The notes under the pieces: generated by a model
The model's database searches: none
What the model was told of the DNA's origin: nothing
The model's input: only the letters and a program-made list of their open reading frames with translations
Translations under genes and position numbers: made by a program
Shown: one piece after another, positions 24,799 to 32,796 of the stretch
Layout: every line of letters starts with the position of its first letter
Position numbering within the stretch: position 1 is the first letter of the stretch
Assembly: GCA_016712345.1 (NCBI GenBank)
Contig: JADJRH010000011.1
Span: forward strand, 4,402,001 to 4,466,000
Length of the DNA stretch: 64,000 nucleotides
From: Polyangiaceae bacterium
GTDB taxonomy: Bacteria; Myxococcota_A; Polyangia; Polyangiales; Polyangiaceae
Direction: 5' to 3'

Positions 24799-25127
24799 GA
24801 CGTCGTTCCTCCTCCGGCGTGCCGGCACCCATAGCCGGTGGCGCATTGGCTCCGGCCGATAGTGGGTGTTCAATTGGGTTGGTTTGCGCTCCAACGCGTT
24901 CACATGGGAGACGCTTACCGATTTGGTTTCAGGCCCAAAGTGCTCTTTAGGAAGACCATTCTCGGGCAAGGCCCGCACTGAAACACCCCTCAACGATACA
25001 CGCGCCGGACGTTTCGGCAAGCGCTGTTGTCATGCTTTTTTGATCCGCCTCGCCAAAAACTCGATCCGCTCTTCGCATCAGCGCACCGCTGCGAATTGAT
25101 CGACATTGCGATAATGTGCCGCCGCGC

Positions 25128-26951
25128 ATGAAGCTCTCGCCCCTTCTCACGGCGCTCGTATTTTTTGCCGTCCTTGCGGTCTTTTTAGGGGTGATGCTTG
25201 TGGACCGATTGCTTCACGGTCGACCGTCGGTTGTCTTCAGGTGGGTTGGTTTTTCGGCCGTTTTCGGCGGTTTTTTTCTTGCGCTTCAACTGCTTTTTAC
25301 AGATCACGGCATGGCGGTTGACATCACCAAAGCCGCCCTCGCAGTTGTCGCCGCGCTCACCATTTTTTATGAAGCTTACCGCGTTGCCATTTTTCGCCCC
25401 GTTTCAGAAAAATGGATCAAACTGGTAAGTATAACGCTGGGGCTCGCCGCGGTCTTAACCTATTTTAACGGCCTCAAGTTTAGTTATACAAAGTATTACC
25501 ACCGGTGGGACCAGTATCACTACTACATGGGGGCCAAGTATTTTCCAGAACTCGGGTACGACGGTTTGTACAAGTGTGCGGCGGTTGCCCAAAACCAAAT
25601 TGGACTCTACAAGGGTACGCACCCCGAGACAGGTCGAACATTGGTCATCGACATGTCAAAGGAGGTTACTCACCCCGATAAAAAAATTAGAAATCTGGGA
25701 GGAGACAATCTCCTCAAACCCGCCGCCGAGTTCCTAGCCCACCCGGAACAATGCCTGAGCCTTTTCAGCCCTGAACGATGGGATGACTTCAAGAAAGACG
25801 TCACATTTTTTCGCGCCGTATCCGACAAAAATTTTTGGGAAGACATGCAAAAGGACCACGGGTTTAACCCCCCACCCGTGTGGACCGTGGCGGGTAAGTT
25901 TTTTGCCGACCTGAAACCCGCAGGAGTGGGCACACTCCAGCTTTTGGCCGGCCTCGATCTCATCTACTTGGCGGCCATGTTTGGCGCGATCTATTGGGCG
26001 TTTGGCGCCCGCGTCTTCGGTCTCGCCGCACTCCTTTTTGGATGTCAGGCCCCGGCCCCTTTTGCATGGACGGGCGGGGCTTTTCTGCGTCAAGACTGGC
26101 TTTTTTACCTCGTCTTTTCCGCGTGTCTGCTCAAAAAACAATACTTCGCACTCGGCGCCGCTTCCCTTGTGTACGCAGCCCTCCTTCGAATTTTTCCGGG
26201 ATTGGTGGTGATTGGCTGGCTTACAATTGTTGGGTTTCAACTGTACCGGCACCGCACCCTTACCAAACCCCAGTGGCGAATGTTGGCTGGCGGAGTGATT
26301 GCCGCCGCGATTCTAATGGCCGCAAGCATTCGGGTATGCGGCAAAGACAGTTACACTCAATTCTACGAGCACACACTCAAAGTGCATGACCAAACGCCGC
26401 TCACAAATCACATGGGCCTGCGCGTTCTTGTTGGGCAGTCAACTCCTATTGAAATTGCGGCCATCGGCTTTGGAAAAGGGCCCGACTGGGGCCGAATGAA
26501 ATACACCAAAAATCCAAATCTGACAGACCCGTTTCAGGTTTGGAAAGACATGCGAAACGCTCGCTACACCAAATACAGACCGCTGGCGTTTGCGCTTATT
26601 GGCCTGTTTTTGGCGCTTTTTGCTCTCACAGTCAGACGCATGAAAAGTATGTGGCTTGCCATGAGCCTCGCTCAACTCTTCATCGTCCTTCTGTCTCAAC
26701 TCACCTGCTACTATTATACCTTCATGATTCTGGGGGCATTTGTTGCCTACATTCCCCACCTCCGCATGCGGGTTGAACTGACCCTCCTCGGCTTCACCAT
26801 CCTCTCCCAAGTGGCGTGGCGCGTTTTCTACTGGAATGATGACCGGTATTGGATGCTCAGCCTCCTATCGCTTGTCGCCTGCGCCCTACCCCTCTGTTGG
26901 ATCTACCCTTCAAGTCAACGCAATGCAGAATCAGGTCCGGCGAGCCAATAG
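25128..26951 (+). CDS. Polytopic membrane protein, GT-C-like glycosyltransferase
   Basis: The 607-aa product has about twelve hydrophobic segments. A large extracytoplasmic loop after the third or fourth (residues about 120-270) begins KYYHRWDQYHYYMGAKYFPE. The aspartate in that loop and the layout resemble GT-C mannosyltransferase-like proteins that use lipid-linked sugars. No firm family signature is visible, so the catalytic role is an inference. The start is ATG at 25128 (MKLSPLLTALVFF) rather than the GTG four codons earlier. The gene stands alone; the 85-bp gap to the aminotransferase shows nothing special. Confidence 0.65.
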   Translation: MKLSPLLTALVFFAVLAVFLGVMLVDRLLHGRPSVVFRWVGFSAVFGGFFLALQLLFTDHGMAVDITKAALAVVAALTIFYEAYRVAIFRPVSEKWIKLVSITLGLAAVLTYFNGLKFSYTKYYHRWDQYHYYMGAKYFPELGYDGLYKCAAVAQNQIGLYKGTHPETGRTLVIDMSKEVTHPDKKIRNLGGDNLLKPAAEFLAHPEQCLSLFSPERWDDFKKDVTFFRAVSDKNFWEDMQKDHGFNPPPVWTVAGKFFADLKPAGVGTLQLLAGLDLIYLAAMFGAIYWAFGARVFGLAALLFGCQAPAPFAWTGGAFLRQDWLFYLVFSACLLKKQYFALGAASLVYAALLRIFPGLVVIGWLTIVGFQLYRHRTLTKPQWRMLAGGVIAAAILMAASIRVCGKDSYTQFYEHTLKVHDQTPLTNHMGLRVLVGQSTPIEIAAIGFGKGPDWGRMKYTKNPNLTDPFQVWKDMRNARYTKYRPLAFALIGLFLALFALTVRRMKSMWLAMSLAQLFIVLLSQLTCYYYTFMILGAFVAYIPHLRMRVELTLLGFTILSQVAWRVFYWNDDRYWMLSLLSLVACALPLCWIYPSSQRNAESGPASQ

Positions 26952-27036
26952 CAACCGATGTACAAAAAACGCCGTGTTCGTAAATAATCCGAGTTAACAT
27001 CGCCTTCCTTTTCGCATATAGCGCTGAAGACCCCGC

Positions 27037-28368
27037 ATGAGCACAATCTCCCTCAAGAGCAACCCTGCTGAAAACTCCGACGGACGCGAGCCGGTGCGCC
27101 AAATCTCAGACGAAAAGGCGCTCGGAGCGTTTCGCAAAGTTCCCCGCACCGGCGTTATCTACGTCATGGCAGAAGCTTCTCGCTTCGGATATTCGCCCGG
27201 CGACACGGGGGAAGATGGGTGGTGCAATCTCGGTCAGGGTCAACCTGAAACCGGCCCCCTTCCCGGCTCGCCGCCCCGGTGTGAAGCGGTGGAGATCGCG
27301 GGGGATGACCAAGAGTACGCGCCGGTGGCAGGCCTGTGGGAACTGCGTGAAGCGGTGGCCGACTTTTATAATCAAGCCTACCGCCGGGGCATGCAAAAAT
27401 ATTCGGCTGAAAACGTGTGCATTTCAGGTGGCGGGCGCATCTCTCTCACCCGCGCAGCCGCGGCCCTCGGTCAAATCAACCTCGGACATTTTCTACCCGA
27501 TTACACCGCGTACGAAGAGCTGCTCGATGTGTTTCGTCTGTTTTCTCCCATACCCATTCTGCTTGAAGGCAACACTGGGTACGCGTTCAACGTGGGTGAT
27601 TTAAGGCGTGAAATCTTGGGGCGTGGCCTTTCCGCCATTCTACTTTCCAATCCGTGCAACCCCACCGGCAAACACGTTCGAGGGGTAGATTTGGCAGATT
27701 GGGTACAAACCGCCAAAGAGTTGGATTGCACGCTTTTGCTCGACGAATTTTACTCTCACTACGTGTATGGCCTCGGTGGAAATGCTCCCATGGAGAGCGC
27801 CGCCCGGTATGTAGAAAACGTTAACGAAGATCCTATTGTCCTCTTCGACGGGCTCACCAAAAACTGGCGTTATCCCGGCTGGCGAGTGAGTTGGACAGTT
27901 GGCCCGCGTGACGTGATCGACGCGGTGGCGAGCGCCGGCAGCTTTCTTGACGGCGGCGGTTCAAAACCCATGCAGCGCGCCGCAATTCAGCTTTTGGATT
28001 TTGAAAGGACGCAGCAAGAAACAGCAGCGATTCAAGCCGTTTTCTCGCGCAAGCGCGACGTTATGTTGCGTGAACTTCGCAAGCTCGGCATTCGGATCGA
28101 TCGCGTTCCTGAAGGTACATTTTACGTGTGGGGCTCGGTCGACGGGTTGCCCCCCTCGCTTTCCGACGGACACGCTTTTTTCCGCGCCGCGTTGGAGCAC
28201 AAAGTCATTGTTGTGCCGGGTGAGTTTTTTGACGTAAACCCCGGCAAACGCCGAGCCGCACGCCCGTCGCGCTTTCGCCAACATCTCCGATTTTCGTTTG
28301 GCCCCAGTGAAGACACATTGCTCCGCGCAATGACTCGCCTTCAGAGCATGGTCCGCGCCGCCGGCTAG
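27037..28368 (+). CDS. PLP-dependent aminotransferase, class I/II
   Basis: A fold-type I aminotransferase of 443 aa. GQGQPETGPLPGSPP lies near the N-terminus, DQEYAPVAGLWELREAVADF is the cofactor/substrate helix, and SNPCNPTGKHV holds the conserved Asn-Pro. LLLDEFYSHYVY has the PLP-binding Asp and Tyr, and DGLTKNWRYPGWR contains the Schiff-base lysine K275. The C-terminal arginine segment is RQHLRFSFGPSED. Amino-acid specificity cannot be read from the sequence. An N-terminal extension of about 35 residues precedes the usual start. Downstream lie two short dyads and a dispersed repeat. Confidence 0.88.
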   Translation: MSTISLKSNPAENSDGREPVRQISDEKALGAFRKVPRTGVIYVMAEASRFGYSPGDTGEDGWCNLGQGQPETGPLPGSPPRCEAVEIAGDDQEYAPVAGLWELREAVADFYNQAYRRGMQKYSAENVCISGGGRISLTRAAAALGQINLGHFLPDYTAYEELLDVFRLFSPIPILLEGNTGYAFNVGDLRREILGRGLSAILLSNPCNPTGKHVRGVDLADWVQTAKELDCTLLLDEFYSHYVYGLGGNAPMESAARYVENVNEDPIVLFDGLTKNWRYPGWRVSWTVGPRDVIDAVASAGSFLDGGGSKPMQRAAIQLLDFERTQQETAAIQAVFSRKRDVMLRELRKLGIRIDRVPEGTFYVWGSVDGLPPSLSDGHAFFRAALEHKVIVVPGEFFDVNPGKRRAARPSRFRQHLRFSFGPSEDTLLRAMTRLQSMVRAAG

Positions 28369-28396
28369 CCCTAAAAGAAGCGACAAGAACAATCTG

Positions 28397-28450
28397 GACA
28401 TTCATCAATGTCATAAAAAGCCTGGAAACAGAGCAAATTTCAAGAAATTT
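28397..28450. promoter_or_regulatory. Two short dyads after the aminotransferase gene
   Basis: GACATT-CATC-AATGTC is at 28397-28412 and AAATTTC-AA-GAAATTT at 28435-28450. They lie in an AT-rich island between the aminotransferase stop and the dispersed repeat. Either could be an operator; neither has the GC stem plus T tract of a terminator. Confidence 0.3.
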
Positions 28451-28465
28451 TAACCAGCGTCGTTT

Positions 28466-28710
28466 GGCGACTTCAAGTGATCAAAACGTACCTGACGCCG
28501 GTCTCGCCGGTCTCACGTTTTCGTCCCGGCTGCTATCGCCACAGAACTCCATGTAGGGAGCCTGAAGCGCCACGCTTTTCGCGATTCCGCCTGGCGACGG
28601 GCAAGGGTGTCCCGCGCGTCACGACAAGACCTGAAGCCGTCCTTCGCAAAACGTGATGGCTCTTATCGCTTGATTTGGGGCTAGCCTCGGCGCCTGGTAG
28701 CTTAGGAGGC
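28466..28710 (+). repeat. Dispersed intergenic repeat, copy A
   Basis: This stretch matches 30918-31134 in the same orientation. The core 28498-28630 aligns with 30951-31083 without gaps, 114 of 133 bases identical by hand count. Flanking similarity runs from GGCGACTT to TAGGAGGC. The core opens with CCGGTCTCG-CCGGTCTC, a direct 9-bp repeat. It fills most of the gap between the aminotransferase and DUF2505 genes. No transposase or terminal repeat is seen. Confidence 0.8.
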
Positions 28711-28845
28711 TGGTGGTTTTGGTCACGAGCAGCCCCGATCACGCGTCCGACCGAGACCACCGAGCCGCTACTTATGTCTCGACGCGCAGTGCGCCTGGGA
28801 CTATAGCGGGGGCGCAATTCAGCCACTTCTTCCGAGGGACGAGCC

Positions 28846-29352
28846 ATGCCGACATTTCGCGTTACCCATGAGATCAACTGCAACATCGAAACGTTCTGGA
28901 AGATCTTTTTCGACAAAGAGTTCAACGAAAAGCTCTACCGCGAAGGTCTTGGTTTTCCCGAGTTCAATGTGGTTGACCAAAAAGAAACCGACAAAGAGAT
29001 CACACGCAAGTGCGCAGGCAAGCCCAAGCTCGACATGCCCGGCCCCGTAATGAAGCTTCTCGGTGACAGCTTCCGTTACACCGAAGAGGGCAAGTTTGAC
29101 AAAAGCACTCAGGTCTGGCGCTGGAAAATGACACCCAGCTCGCTCGCCGACAAACTTCGCCAAGAAGGCACCCTCAAGGTGGAAGCCATCGGCGACAACA
29201 AAGTTCGCCGCACCGCCGAGCTGATCAACGAAGCCAAAGTGTTTGGCATTGGTGGCATGTTAGAAAGTTCCGCAGAAAAAAGCCTCCGCGACGGTTGGGA
29301 CAAGAGCGCTGTGTACATGAACAAGTGGATCGCTTCCAAGCCCGCCACCTGA
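28846..29352 (+). CDS. DUF2505-like START/SRPBCC-fold protein
   Basis: The 168-aa protein begins MPTFRVTHEINCNIETFWKI, followed by FFDKEFNEKLYREGLGFPEF. This is the opening strand-helix pattern of the SRPBCC fold and the layout of DUF2505. The C-terminal long helix (SSAEKSLRDGWDKSAVYMNK) closes the hydrophobic cavity typical of the fold. Such proteins bind lipids or other hydrophobic ligands; the ligand is unknown. It is cytosolic, with no signal peptide. The ndh gene starts 112 bp downstream on the same strand, after three TCTACCC words. Confidence 0.72.
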   Translation: MPTFRVTHEINCNIETFWKIFFDKEFNEKLYREGLGFPEFNVVDQKETDKEITRKCAGKPKLDMPGPVMKLLGDSFRYTEEGKFDKSTQVWRWKMTPSSLADKLRQEGTLKVEAIGDNKVRRTAELINEAKVFGIGGMLESSAEKSLRDGWDKSAVYMNKWIASKPAT

Positions 29353-29464
29353 TCTACCCATTGGTTGAGTGGGGCTCGCGACGCGCAATGCGCAACGATC
29401 TACCCACCATGGTAGGTGCCAAACCTCCCCGCTAACCGATTGGTAATGCCCAACCGGTCTACCC

Positions 29465-30754
29465 ATGGCTACAAAAAAACACCGCGTTGTGATTGTGGGT
29501 GGGGGCTTCGGCGGCTTGTACGCTGCCAAAGCCCTCAGGCGAGTCAACTGCGACGTTGTTCTGATTGACCGGCGCAACCACCACGTTTTCCAGCCGCTCT
29601 TGTATCAAGTGGCCACGGCCGCTCTCAACCCGAGCGAAATAGCCACACCTATCCGCAAAATCCTCCGCGGACAGAACAATGTCCAAATCATGTTGGGCGA
29701 CGTTCACGGGGTGGACGCCGCCGCAAAAACAGTCCTTCTTGAAGGCGCCGCCGTCCCTTACGACTCGCTGATTCTTGCCGCCGGGGCTACCCATTCATAC
29801 TTCGGCCAAAACCACTGGGCCATTCATGCTCCGGGGTTAAAAAGCATCGAAGATGCCCTTGAAATCAGGCGCCGCGTTTTACTCGCCTATGAGGCCGCCG
29901 AGTTGACTACCGACCCAAAGGGTAGATCGGCATGGCTCACATTCGTTGTGGTAGGTGCGGGCCCAACGGGGGTAGAGCTGGCGGGTGCTCTCAAAGAAAT
30001 CGCCACGCACGCCCTTCGAGAAGACTTTTCAAAAATCGACTCGGGGGAAGCGCGCGTCATCCTCATTGAAGGCGCCGATCGGGTGTTGCCTCCTTACGTG
30101 CCCGAGTTGTCATTGGAGGCGGAAAATGCCCTCCAACAGTTGGGTGTGGAAGTCAAAAAGAGCGCGCGTGTCACCAATATCGACGATTCAGGTGTCAACA
30201 TCGGCGACGAGCGAATTGTTGCAAAAACGGTTTTGTGGGCCGCCGGTGTTCAGGCGTCGCCCGTCGCCAAGTCGCTCGGTGTACCTTTAGATCGAGCGGG
30301 TCGCGTGATTGTCGAACCCGATCTAACCATCAAAGAACATCCTGACATTTTTGTCATCGGTGATCTTGCGGCCGCTCAAAGTGATGGGAAACCGGTGCCC
30401 GGCGTGGCGGGTGCGGCCGTGCAAGGAGGTCAACACGCGGCTCGCAATATCGCTCTGAAGTTGGCGAAAAAGCCTCTCGAACCATTCCACTATGTCGATA
30501 AAGGATCACTCGCAACCATTGGTCGAGCCGCCGCCGTCGCAGACTTTGGTCGTATCAAAATGCACGGATTTATCGCCTGGCTCGCCTGGCTTTTTATCCA
30601 CGTCTTCTTGCTCATCGGCTTTCGAAATCGGTTTATTGTGATCTTCCAGTGGGCATGGTCGTATTTCACCTACGAACGCGGCGCCCGGTTAATCACCGGC
30701 GATTCACCTCCCCTGCTCGGCCCCGGCGCCACGTCTTACAAGTCAAAAAAGTAA
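29465..30754 (+). CDS. ndh: Type II NADH:quinone oxidoreductase (NDH-2)
   Basis: NDH-2 passes electrons from NADH to quinone at the inner face of the membrane without pumping protons. The FAD-binding GGGFGG is at residues 12-17 and the second dinucleotide motif (VVVGAGPTGVELAGAL) in the middle. RRNHHVFQPLLYQVATAAL is the quinone-pocket signature, and the FAD C-terminal motif reads DIFVIGDLAAAQ. An amphipathic/hydrophobic C-terminus (LAWLFIHVFLLIGFRNRF) anchors it. Length is 429 aa, normal. The dispersed repeat copy B lies behind it. Confidence 0.93.
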   Translation: MATKKHRVVIVGGGFGGLYAAKALRRVNCDVVLIDRRNHHVFQPLLYQVATAALNPSEIATPIRKILRGQNNVQIMLGDVHGVDAAAKTVLLEGAAVPYDSLILAAGATHSYFGQNHWAIHAPGLKSIEDALEIRRRVLLAYEAAELTTDPKGRSAWLTFVVVGAGPTGVELAGALKEIATHALREDFSKIDSGEARVILIEGADRVLPPYVPELSLEAENALQQLGVEVKKSARVTNIDDSGVNIGDERIVAKTVLWAAGVQASPVAKSLGVPLDRAGRVIVEPDLTIKEHPDIFVIGDLAAAQSDGKPVPGVAGAAVQGGQHAARNIALKLAKKPLEPFHYVDKGSLATIGRAAAVADFGRIKMHGFIAWLAWLFIHVFLLIGFRNRFIVIFQWAWSYFTYERGARLITGDSPPLLGPGATSYKSKK

Positions 30755-30917
30755 ACATGTGACTTCAGCGCCCGCAACGACTTGAGACGTCTCGCCGCCT
30801 GACACGTCGTAATCAACACGGAGTTCCCCAGCGGCGCATGCGCCTCATTCGAACGGCGAGTAACTCGTTGCGGTTGAGTTGTCGATGCAGCAGAAAAGAG
30901 CCCGTTCTGGGAGGTCC

Positions 30918-31134
30918 GGCGACTTGAGATGTCCATCAGGTCGCCATCCACCGGTCTCGCCGGTCTCTCGTTTTCGTCGTGGCTGCGCTCGCCACAGAAC
31001 TCCATCTGGAGAACCCGACGCGCCACGCTATTCGCTTTTCCGCTTGGCGACGGGCAAGGGTGTCCCAAACGTCTCGACAAGACTGGATCCGTGCCTTGCA
31101 GAACGTTCCGCTAAAGGGAAGTTACCTAGGAGGC
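30918..31134 (+). repeat. Dispersed intergenic repeat, copy B
   Basis: This is the second copy of the element at 28466-28710; the ungapped core is 30951-31083. It occupies the centre of the 468-bp gap between ndh and the end of the GGDEF gene. Nothing else is recognised in that gap. Short frames crossing it on both strands are not conserved as proteins between the copies, although one minus-strand segment (about 19 codons, beginning MEFCG) stays similar. Confidence 0.8.
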
Positions 31135-31222
31135 ACAGGAGATCACGGAGACGTCACAGGCATCCAGGCGCTTCAGGTCTTGGCGCAAACGTTCCAGCTG
31201 TCGATCTGCCGCTCAGAAGCGT

Positions 31223-32212
31223 CTACAAAAGTGTCAAGTCAGATTCTTTGAGTTGAGTTCCATCAAACGTTGCAATTCGGCCCTTTTCGGCGGCTTTTGC
31301 GTAGTTTTTGGCAACGTTCGCCCGCTCTTGCACTTCACGATCGGTGAGCACCGTGTCCACCTCAACAACCACCAAGCCAATGCTCACGGTGGGCCCTTTG
31401 GGAATGCCCCTGTATTCTGTATCGGCGAGCCGCTGTTGAAGCGTTTTCAGGAAATGGGAAGCCCATTCTCTACCCATGTTGGGAAGGGTCAACACGTATT
31501 CATCCCCGCCGAATCTGTACGCATGGCCGTGTGAAAATACGTGCGCTTCTATGGCTTCCATAAACGGAGCGAGGAGGTCAATATCGACCCGACTTTCAGT
31601 ATAGCGGGTATTAAACGACTTGAAGTCGTCGATATCCAAATACGCCACGCTCACGGGCACACCCCGAAAGCGGGCACGCTTTCGATAATAGGCGAGGTCG
31701 GGTAGAAAAAGACTTGGAGCCTCCAAGATGTGAAACTTCTCGTCATATTCGCGGGGCTTTAAAGTAGGCGGATTGGGCACCGCCGCTTCAGCGTGGCGAA
31801 TGGACATGTAGTCGGTCAACTCCGGCATGCGCTGCGCCGTTGTTTCTTGAAACCAAGGCGCCGTCATTAGATGTTCGAGCGACCCCAAATCACGGCGAAG
31901 CTGCCTTATCAGTTGCGGATCCACCGCTTTTTGAAGGGGAACGTCGATCGCTTCAGCCGCCTCACGGCGCTCGTCGAGAAGCACTTTTTTGAGAAGCCCA
32001 CGGTGACCGTCATGCACCGGGACAACCTTTTGCCTGCCTTCCAGTTGACGCGCCAAAATGCTCAGTTGAGCCACCGCTTCTGAAATTTCGGTGGGCTCCA
32101 ACCCCCGAAACTGAAGAGCGATCACGTCGGCCACATCGCGCCGGAGCCGTTGGGTAAAACGCTCCACACACGTTGACAAAATGCGCGCTTCTGAACGGGT
32201 AAACTCGGGCAT
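31223..32212 (-). CDS. GGDEF-domain protein, probable diguanylate cyclase
   Basis: The 329-aa protein has an N-terminal helical region of about 160 residues with no known sensor domain. The GGDEF domain follows: YLDIDDFKSFN with the metal/nucleotide Asp pair, and RFGGDEYVL with the active-site loop at 235-239. Tyr replaces the usual Phe, a tolerated change. The RxxD inhibitory site is absent just upstream, so product inhibition is unlikely. It would make cyclic di-GMP in the cytosol. It lies 61 bp after the probable immunity gene of the RHS locus on the same strand. Confidence 0.8.
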   Translation of the reverse strand: MPEFTRSEARILSTCVERFTQRLRRDVADVIALQFRGLEPTEISEAVAQLSILARQLEGRQKVVPVHDGHRGLLKKVLLDERREAAEAIDVPLQKAVDPQLIRQLRRDLGSLEHLMTAPWFQETTAQRMPELTDYMSIRHAEAAVPNPPTLKPREYDEKFHILEAPSLFLPDLAYYRKRARFRGVPVSVAYLDIDDFKSFNTRYTESRVDIDLLAPFMEAIEAHVFSHGHAYRFGGDEYVLTLPNMGREWASHFLKTLQQRLADTEYRGIPKGPTVSIGLVVVEVDTVLTDREVQERANVAKNYAKAAEKGRIATFDGTQLKESDLTLL

Positions 32213-32273
32213 GTCGGGCGCAGCCTATCACCACTGCCGCCGGTAGCGAAACCCATCCGCAGCGGCGCTCTCT

Positions 32274-32759
32274 TCATACCCCCATGGCCTCAAGCGACTT
32301 GTCCTCTTCTGGCCTGCGCGGAAAGGCCCTCAGTTCTTGAGCAATGGCCGGATCGAGACTGAATGACGCCGCCTCTTCAAAGAGTTTGCCCACATCTACC
32401 CCAACTTTGAGGGCCGCGGCATAGTGAAGTGCAACAATGGGTAGGTTATCTCGCGGGTCTTCTCCAAAACCTGCCATGGTGAGCGCAATCAGACCGCGCA
32501 ACAAGTCTTTTCGTGACTCGGTCCGAGCACCAAAGCTCGCCATGCGTTCTGAATAGCAGCGCACAATGGCCTTTGTTTTGGGGTTTAACAACGTGAGCAA
32601 GCCTCGACGCTCGGACTCTTGGCCCGCCGCAAAACCGTCTACCAGTTTGGAGACAGCTCCGTCGAGAGCGTTGGGAATGGGAAGTGGGAGGTAAGGTTTG
32701 CCCGCCGCGCTTTGAATGTGGTCCAAAGCGCGGCGGACCAACTTGTCATCACTCTTCAT
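32274..32759 (-). CDS. Probable immunity protein of the RHS toxin
   Basis: The product is a 161-aa soluble, mostly alpha-helical protein with no signal peptide. Its frame starts 37 bp after the RHS stop codon. The segments RKDLLRGLIALTMAG, DPRDNLPIVALHYAAALKVG and LFEEAASFSLDP, with a C-terminal RRPEEDKSLEAMG, resemble a small-protein type I associate with genes directly behind polymorphic-toxin genes. The role as cognate immunity protein is inferred from position, size and that resemblance. A perfect 13-bp hairpin falls inside codons about 8-20. Confidence 0.6.
   Translation of the reverse strand: MKSDDKLVRRALDHIQSAAGKPYLPLPIPNALDGAVSKLVDGFAAGQESERRGLLTLLNPKTKAIVRCYSERMASFGARTESRKDLLRGLIALTMAGFGEDPRDNLPIVALHYAAALKVGVDVGKLFEEAASFSLDPAIAQELRAFPRRPEEDKSLEAMGV
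32702..32736. other. Perfect 13-bp hairpin inside the start of the immunity gene
   Basis: CCGCCGCGCTTTG (32702-32714) is the exact reverse complement of CAAAGCGCGGCGG (32724-32736), with a 9-nt loop. In the minus-strand mRNA it forms about 20 nt after the start codon. It is GC-rich and so stable, and close enough to influence translation initiation or elongation of the immunity protein. Confidence 0.6.
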
Positions 32760-32796
32760 GCGATGGGGGATCTATACTCCAAACCCAACCAAACAA

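Noticed and set aside
25096..25115. Promoter TTGATC/GATAAT before the GT-C membrane protein
   Set aside because: The hexamers are only 8 bp apart, far too close for a sigma-70 promoter.
28533..28925. Minus-strand frame across repeat copy A and the DUF2505 start
   Set aside because: It overlaps the start of a convincing gene. Copy B keeps only a short similar peptide, so the similarity is better explained by the DNA repeat.
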